From: Hydractinia symbiolongicarpus
Lineage: Eukaryota > Cnidaria > Hydrozoa > Anthoathecata > Hydractiniidae
Direction of reading: 5' to 3'
Assembly (NCBI RefSeq): GCF_029227915.1
Contig: NC_079877.1
Coordinates: 5,768,001 to 5,832,000 of the forward strand
Length of the DNA stretch: 64,000 bases
Made by a program: the position numbers and the translations under genes. Positions 1-10,703 of the stretch are shown here, piece by piece. Position 1 is the stretch's first letter. Each line of letters starts with the position of its first letter. The notes under the pieces are model-generated. The model saw nothing but the letters and a program-made list of their open reading frames with translations, did no database searches and was not told the origin of the DNA.

Positions 1-155
1 TAAACTCATTTCCCGAACGATTTTTTTAAATTTTTTTTTCACCACTAAAACCCATGAGACTTGTAGTTTTCAAAAATGTTTTCATTTTTGATGAGACGCT
101 GAATAAAAGAAGTTTAATCGCCGGCAAACGAAAACCCGCGATTTCCCGTAAATCC

Positions 156-168
156 CGGGCTTGGCCCG
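156..168. other. Short dyad CGGGC-TTG-GCCCG, recurring in many monomers
   Basis: A perfect 5 bp inverted repeat around a 3-base centre. It is kept in monomers reading CCCGGGCTTGGCCCG. It is lost in subtypes reading GGACTCGGCCCG (t1, t5) or GGGCTTGGCACG (t3), and shortened in the CCCGGCTTGG form (t4, t8). The dyad is therefore a subtype marker rather than a constant element. No protein binding is implied by the sequence. Confidence 0.5.
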
Positions 169-185
169 TATAGTCAAAAGTATAC
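168..185. other. Dyad GTATA-N8-TATAC next to the GC dyad
   Basis: GTATA at 168-172 and TATAC at 181-185 form an inverted repeat with an 8-base spacer GTCAAAAG. The right arm includes the palindrome GTATAC, which is present in almost every monomer of the window. The spacer is subtype-specific: GTCAAAA, GTGAAAA, GTCGAAT or GTCGCAT. Rare losses of GTATAC are seen at 14357 (GTATGC), 35767 (GTATGC), 44877 (GTTTAC), 45890 (GTATAT) and 54592 (GTATAA), all coordinates approximate. Confidence 0.5.
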
Positions 186-1213
186 AAAGAAAGTACCCAG
201 GGAGTAAACTCATTTCCCGAACGATTTTTTATATTATTTTTTTACCACTAAACGCATGAGACTTGTAGTTTTCAAAAATATTTTAATATTTGATGGGACG
301 CTGAATAAAAGAAGTTTAATCGCGGGCAAATGAAAATCCGCGATTTTCCGTAAATCCCGGACTCGGCCCGTATAGTCAAAAGTATACAAAGAAAGTACCC
401 AGGGAGTAAACTAATTTCCAGAACGATTTCTTAAATTATTTTTTCACCACTAAAACGCATAAGACTTGTAGTTTTTAAAAATGTTTTCATTTTTGATGAG
501 ACGCTGAATAAAAGAAGTTTAATCGCCGGCAAAGGAAAACCCGCGATTTCCCGTATATCCCGGGCTTGGCCCGTATAGTCAAAAGTATACAAAGAAAGTA
601 CCCAGGGAGTAAACTCATTTCCCGAACGATTTTTTATATTATTTTTTTACCACTAAACGCATGAGATTTGTAGTTTTCAAAAATATTCTCATATTTGATG
701 GGACGCTGAATAAAAGGAGTTTAATCGCCGGCAAACGAAAATCCGCGATTTTCCGTAAATCCCGGACTCGGCCCGTATAGTCAAAAGTATACAAACAAAG
801 TACCCAGGGAGTAAACTCATTCCCCGAACGATTTTTTAAATTATTTTTTCACCACTAAAACGCATGAGACTTGTAGTTTTCAAAAATGTTTTGATTTTTG
901 GTGAGACGCTTAATGAAAGAGGTTTAATCGCCGGCAAACGAAATCCCGCGTTTTCCCGTAAATCCGGGGCTTGGCCCGTATAGCCGAATGTATACAAAGA
1001 AAGTATCCAGGGAGTAAACTCATTTCCCGAACGATTTTTTAAATTTTTTTTTCACCACTAAAACCCATGAGACTTGTAGTTTTCAAAAATGTTTTCATTT
1101 TTGATGAGACGCTGAATAAAAGAAGTTTAATCGCCGGCAAACGAAAACCCGCGATTTCCCGTAAATCCCGGGCTTGGCACGTATAGTCGAATGTATACAA
1201 AGAAAGTACCCTG

Positions 1214-1225
1214 TGAGTAAACTCA
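1214..1225. other. Dyad TGAGT-AA-ACTCA at the chosen monomer joint (example)
   Basis: In monomers preceded by CCCTGTGAG, the sequence TGAGTAAACTCA is a 5 bp perfect inverted repeat with a 2-base centre. In monomers preceded by CCAGGGAG it is reduced to 4 bp (GAGT-AA-ACTC), and CCAGGCAG copies lose one more pair. It is the third short dyad in the CpG-rich half of the unit and its borders. Any function is unknown. Confidence 0.4.
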
Positions 1226-2379
1226 TTTCCAGAACGATTTTTTAAATCATTTTTTCACCACTAAAACGCATGAGACTTGTAGTTTTCAAAAATGTTTTCA
1301 TTTTTGATGAGACGCTGAATAAAAGCAGTTTAATCGCCGGCAAACGAAAACCTGCGATTTCCCTAAATCCCGGACTCGGCCCGTATAGTCAAAAGTATAC
1401 AAAGAAAGTACCCAGGGCGTAAACTAATTTCCAGAACGATTTTTTAAATTATTTTTTCACCACTAAAACGCATAAGTCTTGTAGTTTTTAAAAATGTTTT
1501 CATTTTTGATGAGACGCTGAATAAAAGAAGTTTAATCGCCGGCAAAGGAAAACCCGCGATTTCCCGTAAATCCCGGGCTTGGCCCGTATAGTCAAAAGTA
1601 TACAAAGAAAGTACCCAGGGAGTAAACTCATTTCCCGAACGATTTTTTATATTATTTTTTTACCACTAAACGCATGAGACTTGTAGTTTTCAAAAATATT
1701 TTCATATTTGATGGGACGCTGAATAAAAGAAGTTTAATCGCCGGCAAACGAAAATCCGCGATTTCCCGTAAATCCCGGACTCGGCCCGTATAGTCAAAAG
1801 TATACAAACAAAGTACCCAGGGAGTAAACTCATTCCCCGAACGATTTTTTAAATTATTTTTTCACCACTAAAACGCATGAGACTTGTAGTTTTCAAAAAT
1901 GTTTTGATTTTTGGTGAGACGCTTAATGAAAGAGGTTTAATCGCCGGCAAACGAAATCCCGCGTTTTCCCGTAAATCCCGGGCTTGGCCCGTATAGTCGA
2001 ATGTATACAAAGAAAGTATCCAGGGAGTAAACTCATTTCCCGAACGATTTTTTAAATTTTTTTTTCACCACTAAAACGCATGAGACTTGTAGTTTTCAAA
2101 AATGTTTTCATTTTTGATGAGACGCTTAATGAAAGAGGTTTAATCGCCGGAAAACGAAAACCCGCGATTTCCCGTAAATCCCGGGCTTGGCCCGTATAGT
2201 CGAATGTATACAAAGAAAGTACCCTGTCAGTAAACTCATTTCCAGAACGATTTTTTAAATTATTTTTTCACCACTAAAACGCATAAGACTTGTAGTTTTT
2301 AAAAATGTTTTCATTTTTGATGAGACGCTGAATAAAAGAAGTTTAATCGCCGGCAAACGAAAACCCGCGATTTCCCGTA

Positions 2380-2790
2380 AATCCCGGGCTTGGCACGTAT
2401 AGTCGAATGTATACAAAGAAAGTACCCTGTGAGTAAACTCATTTCCAGAACGATTTTTTAAATTATTTTTTCACCACTAAAGCCCATGAGACTTGTAGTT
2501 TTTAAAAATGTTTTCATTTTTGATGAGACGCTGAATAAAAGAAGTTTAATCGCCGGCAAACGAAAACCCGCGATTTCCCGTAAATCCCGGGCTTGGCACG
2601 TATAGTCGAATGTATACAAAGAAAGTACCCTGTGAGTAAACTCATTTCCAGAACGATTTTTTAAATTATTTTTTCACCACTAAAGCCCATGAGACTTGTA
2701 GTTTTTAAAAATGTTTTCATTTTTGATGAGACGCTGAATAAAAGAAGTTTAATCGCCGGCAAACGAAAACCCGCGATTTCCCCTAAATCC
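2380..2790. repeat. Tandem copy of a single monomer (GCCCATGAG subtype)
   Basis: Two adjacent monomers share the marks CACGTATAGTCGAATG, CCCTGTGAG, TTTCCAGAACG and CACTAAAGCCCATGAG (near 2484 and 2687). They differ from the surrounding subtypes and are 203 bp apart, so this looks like a single-unit tandem duplication. Confidence 0.6.
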
Positions 2791-4054
2791 CGGGCTTGGC
2801 CCGTATAGTCAAAAGTATACAAAGAAAGTACCCAGGGAGTAAACTCAATTCCCGAACGATTTTTTAAATTACTTTTTCACCACTAAAACGCATGAGACTT
2901 GCAGTTTTCAAAAATGTTTTCATTTTTGATGAGACGCTGAATAAAAGAAGTTTAATCGCCGGCAAACGAAAACCTGCGATTTCCCGTAAATCCTGGACTC
3001 GGCCCGTACAGTCAAAAGTATACAAAGAAAGTACCCAGGGAGTAAACTCATTTCCCGAACGATTTTTTATATTATTTTTTTACCACTAAACGCATGAGAC
3101 TTGTAGTTTTCAAAAATATTTTCATATTTGATGGGACGCTGAATAAAAGAAGTTTAATCGCCGGCAAACGAAAATCCGCGATTTCCCGTAAATCCCGGAC
3201 TCGGCCCATATAGTCAAAAGTATACAAAGAAAGTACCCAGGGAGTAAACTCATTTCCCGAACGATTTTTTATATTATTCTTTTACCACTAAACGCATGAG
3301 ACTTGTAGTTTTCAAAAATATTTTCATATTTGATGGGACGCTGAATAAAAGAAGTTTAATCGCCGGCAAACGAAAATCCGCGATTTCCCGTAAATCCCGG
3401 ACTCGGCCCGTATAGTCAAAAGTATACAAAGAAAGTACCCAGGGAGTAAACTCATTTCCCGAACGATTTTTTAAATTATTTTTTCACCACTAAAACGCAT
3501 GAGACTTGTAGTTTTCAAAAATGTTTTGATTTTTGGTGAGACGCTTAATGAAAGAGGTTTAATCGCCGGCAAACGAAATCCTGCGTTTTCCCGTAAATCC
3601 GGGGCTTGGCCCGTATAGTCGAATGTATACAAAGAAAGTATCCAGGGAGTAAACTCATTTCCCAAACGATTTTTTAAATTTTTTTTTCACCACTAAAACG
3701 CATGAGACTTGTAGTTTTCAAAAATGTTTTCATTTTTGATGAGACGCTTAATGAAAGAGGTTTAATCGCCGGAAAACGAAAACCCGCGATTTCCCGTAAA
3801 TCCCGGGCTTGGCCCGTATAGTCGAATGTATACAAAGAAAGTACCCTGTCAGTAAACTCATTTCCAGAACGATTTTTTAAATTATTTTTTCACCACTAAA
3901 ACGCATAAGACTTGTAGTTTTTAAAAATGTTTTCATTTTTGATGAGACGCTGAATAAAAGAAGTTTAATCGCCGGCAAACGAAAACCCGCGATTTCCCGT
4001 AAATCCCGGCTTGGCCCGTATAGTCAAAAGTATACAAAGAAAGTATCCAGGCAG

Positions 4055-4164
4055 TAAACTCATTTCCCGAACGATTTTTTAAATTATTTTTTCACCACTA
4101 AAACGCATGAGACTTGTAGTTTTCAAAAATGTTTTCATTTTTGATGAGACGCTGAATAAAAGAA
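4055..4164. other. AT-rich half of the monomer with spaced A/T tracts (example copy)
   Basis: The first ~110 bp of the unit hold about 31 G+C (28%). In consensus coordinates, runs of T or A lie at 21-26, 33-38, 46-49, 66-69, 71-75, 78-81, 84-88 and 104-107. Several are about 12 bp apart. Near-helical spacing of A-tracts is known to give intrinsic curvature in other satellites; curvature here is an inference that needs a bendability calculation. The second half (4165-4257) is about 49% G+C and holds 8 of the 12 CpGs. Confidence 0.55.
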
Positions 4165-4257
4165 GTTTAATCGCCGGAAAACGAAAACCCGCGATTTCCC
4201 GTAAATCCCGGGCTTGGCCCGTATAGTCGAATGTATACAAAGAAAGTACCCTGTGAG
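4055..4257. repeat. Representative satellite monomer (203 bp, close to consensus)
   Basis: This copy is close to the majority base at most positions and is offered as a reference unit. It starts at TAAACTCATTTCCCG and ends in CCCTGTGAG. By hand count the majority consensus is 203 bp with 77 G+C (about 38%). It contains 12 CpG dinucleotides against about 7 expected from its C and G counts. 203 is not a multiple of 3, so reading frames shift at each copy and stop codons accumulate. Most length variation lies in the T-rich stretch just after ACGATTTTTT, where some subtypes have TATATTATTTTTTTACC in place of AAATTATTTTTTCACC. Confidence 0.9.
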
Positions 4258-5099
4258 TAAACTCATTTCCAGAACGATTTTTTAAATTATTTTTTCACCA
4301 CTAAAACGCATAAGACTTGTAGTTTTTAAAAATGTTTTCATTTTTGATGAGACGCTGAATAAAAGAAGTTTAATCGCCGGCAAACGAAAACCCGCGATTT
4401 CCCGTAAATCCCGGCTTGGCCCGTATAGTCAAAAGTATACAAAGAAAGTATCCAGGCAGTAAACTCATTTCCCGAACGATTTTTTAAATTATTTTTTCAC
4501 CACTAAAACGCATGAGACTTGTAGTTTTCAAAAATGTTTTCATTTTTGATGAGACGCTGAATAAAAGAAGTTTAATCGCCGGCAAACGAAAACCCGCGAT
4601 TTCCCGTAAATCCCGGGCTTGGCACGTATAGTCGAATGTATACAAAGAAAGTACCCTGTGAGTAAACTCATTTCCAGAACGATTTTTTAAATTATTTTTT
4701 CACCACTAAAGCCCATGAGACTTGTAGTTTTTAAAAATGTTTTCATTTTTGATGAGACACTGAATAAAAGAAGTTTAATCGCCGGCAAACGAAAACCCGC
4801 GATTTCCCCTAAATCCCGGGCTTGGCCCGTATAGTCAAAAGTATACAAAGAAAGTACCCAGGGAGTAAACTCATTTCCCGAACGATTTTTTAAATTACTT
4901 TTTCACCACTAAAACGCATGAGACTTGCAGTTTTCAAAAATGTTTTCATTTTTGATGAGACGCTGAATAAAAGTAGTTTAATCGCCGGCAAACGAAAACC
5001 TGCGATTTCCCGTAAATCCTGGACTCGGCCCGTACAGTCAAAAGTATACAAAGAAAGTACCCAGGGAGTAAACTCATTTCCCGAACGATTTTTTATATT

Positions 5100-7395
5100 A
5101 TTTTTTTACCACTAAACGCATGAGACTTGTAGTTTTCAAAAATATTTTCATATTTGATGGGACGCTGAATAAAAGAAGTTTAATCGCCAGCAAACGAAAA
5201 TCCGCGATTTCCCGTAAATCCCGGACTCGGCCCGTATAGTCAAAAGTATACAAAGAAAGTACCCAGGGAGTAAACTCATTTCCCGAACGATTTTTTATAT
5301 TATTTTTTTACCACTAAACGCATGAGACTTGTAGTTTTCAAAAATATTTTCATATTTGATGGGACGCTGAATAAAAGAAGTTTAATCGCCGGCAAACGAA
5401 AATCCGCGATTTCCCGTAAATCCCGGACTCGGCCCGTAAAGTCAAAAGTATACAAAGAAAGTACCCAGGGAGTAAACTCATTTCCCGAACGATTTTTTAA
5501 ATTATTTTTTCACCACTAAAATGCATGAGACTTGTAGTTTTCAAGAATGTTTTCATTTTTGATGAGACGCTGAATAAAAGCAGTTTAATCGCCGGCAAAC
5601 TAAAACCCGCGATTTCCCGTAAATCCCGGGCTTGGCACGTATAGTCGCATGTATACAAAGAAAGTACCCTGTGAGTAAACTCATTTCCAGAACGATTTTT
5701 TAAATTATTTTTTCACCACTAAAACGCATAAGACTTGTAGTTTTTTAAAATGTTTTCATTTTTGATGAGACGCTGAATAAAAGAAGTTTAATCGCCGGCA
5801 AACGAAAACCTGCGATTTCCCGTAAATCCCGGCTTGGCCCGTATAGTGAAAAGTATACAAAGAAAGTACCCAGGGAGTAAACTCATTTCCCGAAAGATTT
5901 TTTAAATTATTTTTTCACCACTAAAACGCATGAGACTTGTAGTTTTCAAAAATGTTTTCATTTTTGATGAGACGCTGAATAAAAGCAGTTTAATCGCCGG
6001 CAAACAAAAACCTGCGATTTCCCGTAAATCCCGGACTCGGCCCGTATAGTCAAAAGTATACAAAGAAAGTACCCAGGGAGTAAACTCATTTCCAGAACGA
6101 TTTTTTAAATTATTTTTTCACCACTAAAACGCATAAGACTTGTAGTTTTTAAAAATGTTTTAATTTTTGATGAGACGCTGAATAAAAGCAGTTTAATCGC
6201 CGGCAAACTAAAACCCGCGATTTCCCGTAAATCCCGGGCTTGGCACGTATAATCGCATGTATACAAAGAAAGTACCCTGTGAGTAAACTCATTTCCAGAA
6301 CGATTTTTTATATTATTTTTTTACCACTAAACGCATGAGACTTGTAGTTTTCAAAAATATTTTCATATTTGATTGGACGCTGAATAAAAGAAGTTTAATC
6401 GCCGGCAAACGAAAATCCGCGATTTCCCGTAAATCCCGGACTCGGCCCGTATAGTCAAAAGTATACAAAGAAAGTACCCAGGGAGTAAACTCATTTCCCG
6501 AACGATTTTTTATATTATTTTTTTACCACTAAACGCATGAGACTTGTAGTTTTCAAAAATATTTTCATATTTGATGGGACGCTGAATAAAAGAAGTTTAA
6601 TTGCCGGCAAACGAAAATCCGCGATTTCCCGTAAATCCCGGACTCGGCCCGTATAGTCAAAAGTATACAAAGAAAGTACCCAGGGAGTAAACTCATTTCC
6701 CGAACGATTTTTTAAATTATTTTTTCACCACTAAAATGCATGAGACTTGTAGTTTTCAAGAATGTTTTCATTTTTGATGAGACGATGAATAAAAGCAGTT
6801 TAATCGCCGGCAAACTAAGACCCGCGATTTCCCGTAAATCCCGGGCTTGGCACGTATAGTCGCATGTATACAAAGAAAGTACCCTGTGAGTAAACTCATT
6901 TCCAGAACGATTTTTTAAATTATTTTTTCACCACTAAAACGCATAAGACTTGTAGTTTTCAAAAATGTTTTCATTTTTGATGAGACGCTGAATAAAAGAA
7001 GTTTAATCGCCGGCAAACGAAAACCTGCGATTTCCCGTAAATCCCGGCTTGGCCCGTATAGTGAAAAGTATACAAAGAAAGTACCCAGGGAGTAAACTCA
7101 ATTCCCGAAAGATTTTTTAAATTATTTTTTCACCACTAAAACGCATGAGACTTGTAGTTTTCAAAAATGTTTTCATTTTTGATGAGACGCTGAATAAAAG
7201 CAGTTTAATCGCCGGCAAACGAAAACCTGCGATTTCCCTAAATCCCGGACTCGGCCCGTATAGTCAAAAGTATACAAAGAAAATACCCAGGGAGTAAACT
7301 CATTTCCAGAACGATTTTTTAAATTATTTTTTCACCACTAACACGCATAAGAATTGTAGTTTTTAAAAATGTTTTCATTTTTGATGAGACGCTGA
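5100..7395. repeat. 6-monomer higher-order repeat, offset about 1215 bp
   Basis: Positions 5100-6180 match 6315-7395 in order t1, t1, t3, t4, t5, t6. The t3 mark AAAATGCATGAG with TCAAGAATG occurs near 5520 and 6735. GTGAAAAGTATAC of t4 is at about 5847 and 7061, and CCCGAAAGATT of t5 follows each. The match ends where the left copy continues to another t3 and the right copy to a t6 with TAATCGTTGG. Confidence 0.65.
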
Positions 7396-9761
7396 ATAAA
7401 AGAAGTTTAATCGTTGGAAAACGAAAACCCGCGATTTCCCGTAAATTCCGGGCTTGGCCCGTATAGTCAAAAGTATACAAAGGAAGTACCCAGGGAGTAA
7501 ACTCATTTCCCGAACGATTTTTTATATTATTTTTTACCACTAAACGCATGAGACTTGTAGTTTTCAAAAATATTTTCATATTTGATGGGACGCTGAATAA
7601 AAGAAGTTTAATCGCCGGCAAACGAAAATCCGCGATTTCCCGTAAATCCCGGACTCGGCCCGTATAGTCAAAAGTATACAAACAAAGTACCCAGGGAGTA
7701 AACGCATTCCCCGAGCGATTTTTTAAATTATTTTTTCACCACTAAAACGCATGAGACTTGTAGTTTTCAAAAATGTTTTCATTTTTGGTGAGACGCTTAA
7801 TGAAAGTGGTTTAATCGCCAGCAAACGAAAACCCGCGATTTTCCGTAAATCCGGGGCTTGGCCCGTATAGTCGAATGTATACAAAGAAAGTATCCAGGGA
7901 GTAAACTCATTTCCGGAACGATTTTTTAAATTTTTTTTTCACCACTAAAAGGCATGAGACTTGTAGTTTTCAAAAATGTTTTCATTTTTGATGAGACGCT
8001 TAATGAAAGACGTTTAATCGCCGGAAAACGAAAACCCGCGATTTCCCGTAAATCCCGGGCTTGGCCCGTATAGTCGAATGTATACAAAGAAAGTACCCTG
8101 TGAGTAAACTCATTTTCAGAACGATTTTTTAAATTATTTTTTCACCACTAAAACGCATAAGACTTGTAGTTTTTAAAAATGTTTTCATTTTTGATGAGAC
8201 GCTGAATAAAAGAAGTTTATTCGCCGGCAAACGAAAACCCGCGATTTCCCGTAAATCCCGGCTTGGCCCGTATAGTCAAAAGTATACAAAGAAAGTATCC
8301 AGGCAGTAAACTCATTTCCCGAACGATTTTTTAAATTATTTTTTCACCACTAAAACGCATAAGACTTGTAGTTTTCAAAAATGTTTTCATTTTTGATGAG
8401 ACGCTGAATAAAAGAAGTTTAATCGCCGGCAAACGAAAACCTGCGATTTCCCGTAAATCCCGGCTTGGCCCGTATAGTGAAAAGTATACAAAGAAAGTAC
8501 CCAGGGAGTAAACTCAATTCCCGAAAGATTTTTTAAATTATTTTTTCACCACTAAAACGCATGAGACTTGTAGTTTTCAAAAATGTTTTCATTTTTGATG
8601 AGACGCTGAATAAAAGCTGTTTAATCGCCGGCAAACGAAAACCTGCGATTTCCCTAAATCCCGGACTCGGCCCCTTTAGTCAAAAGTATACAAAGAAAAT
8701 ACCCAGGGAGTAAACTCATTTCCAGAACGATTTTTTAAATTATTTTTTCACCACTAACACGCATAAGAATTGTAGTTTTTAAAAATGTTTTCATTTTTGA
8801 TGAGACGCTGAATAAAAGAAGTTTAATCGTTGGAAAACGAAAACCCGCGATTTCCCGTAAATTCCGGGCTTGGCCCGTATAGTCAAAAGTATACAAAGGA
8901 AGTACCCAGGGAGTAAACTCATTTCCCGAACGATTTTTTATATTATTTTTTACCACTAAACGCATGAGACTTGTAGTTTTCAAAAATATTTTCATATTTG
9001 ATGGGACGCTGAATAAAAGAAGTTTAATCGCCGGCAAACGAAAATCCGCGATTTCCCGTAAATCCCGGACTCGGCCCGTATAGTCAAAAGTATACAAACA
9101 AAGTACCCAGGGAGTAAACTCATTCCCCGAGCGATTTTTTAAATTATTTTTTCACCACTAAAACGCATGAGACTTGTAGTTTTCAAAAATGTTTTCATTT
9201 TTGGTGAGACGCTTAATGAAAGTGGTTTAATCGCCAGCAAACGAAAACCCGCGATTTTCCGTAAATCCGGGGCTTGGCCCGTATAGTCGAATGTATACAA
9301 AGAAAGTATCCAGGGAGTAAACTCATTTCCGGAACGATTTTTTAAATTTTTTTTTCACCACTAAAACGCATGAGACTTGTAGTTTTCAAAAATGTTTTCA
9401 TTTTTGATGAGACGCTTAATGAAAGAGGTTTAATCGCCGGAAAACGAAAACCCGCGATTTCACGTAAATCCCGGGCTTGGCCCGTATAGTCGAATGTATA
9501 CAAAGAAAGTACCCTGTGAGTAAACTCATTTTCAGAACGATTTTTTAAATTATTTTTTCACCACTAAAACGCATAAGACTTGTAGTTTTTAAAAATGTTT
9601 TCATTTTTGATGAGACGCTGAATAAAAGAAGTTTATTCGCCGGCAAACGAAAACCCGCGATTTCCCGTAAATCCCGGCTTGGCCCGTATAGTCAAAAGTA
9701 TACAAAGAAAGTATCCAGGCAGTAAACTCATTTCCCGAACGATTTTTTAAATTATTTTTTC
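6930..9761. repeat. Nested 7-monomer tandem duplication (1416 bp unit)
   Basis: 6930-8345 and 8346-9761 match at 1416 bp. Both run t4, t5, t6, t1, t2, t7, t8. Private marks in both are CACGCATAAGAATTG, TAATCGTTGG, CAAAGGAAGTACCC, GAGCGATTTT and CGCTTAATGAAAGTGG. A difference visible by eye is CTCGGCCCCTTTAG near 8665 against CTCGGCCCGTATAG in the first copy. Confidence 0.8.
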
Positions 9762-10420
9762 ACCACTAAAGCGCATGAGACTTGTAGTTTTCAAAAATGT
9801 TTTCATTTTTGGTGAGACGCTTAATGAAAGTGGTTTAATCGCCAGCAAACGAAAACCCGCGATTTTCCGTAAATCCGGGGCTTGGCCCGTATAGTCGAAT
9901 GTATACAAAGAAAGTATCCAGGGAGTAAACTCATTTCCGGAACGATTTTTTAAATTTTTTTTTCACCACTAAAACGCATGAGACTTGTAGTTTTCAAAAA
10001 TGTTTTCATTTTTGATGAGACGCTTAATGAAAGAGGTTTAATCGCCGGAAAACGAAAACCCGCGATTTCCCGTAAATCCCGGGCTTGGCCCGTATAGTCG
10101 AATGTATACAAAGAAAGTACCCTGTGAGTAAACTCATTTTCAGAACGATTTTTTAAATTATTTTTTCACCACTAAAACGCATAAGACTTGTAGTTTTTAA
10201 AAATGTTTTCATTTTTGATGAGACGCTGAATAAAAGAAGTTTATTCGCCGGCAAACGAAAACCCGCGATTTCCCGTAAATCCCGGCTTGGCCCGTATAGT
10301 CAAAAGTATACAAAGAAAGTATCCAGGCAGTAAACTCATTTCCCGAACGATTTTTTAAATTATTTTTTCACCACTAAAACGCATGAGACTTGTAGTTTTC
10401 AAAAATGTTTTCATTTTTGA
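9203..10420. repeat. Nested 3-monomer duplication (608 bp offset)
   Basis: GGTGAGACGCTTAATGAAAG is at 9203 and again at 9811, followed in both by the t7 unit (CGCTTAATGAAAGAGG, CGCCGGAAAACG) and the t8 unit (TTTATTCGCCGG, TATCCAGGCAG). This adds a second t2-t7-t8 triplet to the end of the 7-mer. Confidence 0.7.
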
Positions 10421-10703
10421 TGAGACGCTGAATAAAAGAAGTTTAATCGCCGGCAAACGAAAATCCGCGATTTCCCGTAAATCCCGGGCTTGGCACGTAT
10501 AGTCGAATGTATACAAAGAAAGTACCCTGTGAGTAAACTCATTTCCAGAACGATTTTTTAAATTATTTTTTCACCACTAAAGCCCATGAGACTTGTAGTT
10601 TTTAAAAATGTTTTCATTTTTGATGAGACGCTGATTAAAAGAAGTTTAATCGCCGGCAAACGAAAACCCGCGATTTCCCGTAAATCCCGGGCTTGGCCCG
10701 TAT

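Larger units (their letters stand above)
1..2113. repeat. 5-monomer higher-order repeat, offset 1013 bp
   Basis: Positions 1-1100 resemble 1014-2113 in monomer order. The shared rare variant CTAATTTCCAGAACG lies at 411 and 1424. The t2 mark TTTTGATTTTTGGTGAGACG has its GGTG at 900 and 1913. The monomer at about 205-360 is of a different subtype from its counterpart at about 1218-1370, so the copies were altered after duplication. The two copies carry many private single-base changes, more than the duplications right of 17 kb. Confidence 0.7.
3740..4550. repeat. Tandem duplication of a monomer pair (405 bp)
   Basis: Positions 3740-4145 and 4145-4550 match at a 405 bp offset. Shared marks are CGCCGGAAAACG at about 3768 and 4173, CGCATAAGACTTGTAG near 3902 and 4307, CCCGGCTTGGCCC, and TATCCAGGCAG near 4045 and 4450. 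One internal difference is CGCTTAATGAAAGAGG in the first copy against CGCTGAATAAAAGAAG in the second. Confidence 0.65.
2500..5526. repeat. 10-monomer offset (2026 bp): 2500-3500 matches 4526-5526
   Basis: About five monomers are shared at a 2026 bp offset. The marks include AGACTTGCAGTTTTC near 2897 and 4923, TCCTGGACTCGGCCCGTACAG near 2990 and 5016, and two consecutive t1 monomers (ATTTTCATATTTGATGGG) at 3118/3321 and 5144/5347. The match breaks near 3500/5526, where the first copy goes to t2 (GGTGAGACGCTTAATG) and the second to t3 (TCAAGAATG). Confidence 0.7.
6655..10703. repeat. 20-monomer higher-order unit, copy 1 (4049 bp)
   Basis: Copy 1 of a 4049 bp unit that recurs at 10704. Rare shared marks are GACGATGAATAAAAGC with CAAACTAAGACCCG at 6811 and 10860, CACGCATAAGAATTG with TCGTTGGAAAACG, and GAGCGATTTTTT. 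Inside it lies a 7-mer duplication (6930-9761) and a 3-mer duplication (9203-10420). The minus-strand frames of about 120 codons within it occur because a 201 bp t1 copy keeps frame across one joint. Confidence 0.8.

Noticed and set aside
20-40. TTTTTTAAATTATTTTTT as a transcription terminator or origin
   Set aside because: It is part of every monomer, without a preceding stable stem and without any gene to terminate. AT-rich tracts alone do not support an origin.
121-140. TTCGTTTGCCGG on the minus strand as a true CENP-B box
   Set aside because: TTCG is present, but the required A and CGGG at their fixed spacing are missing.
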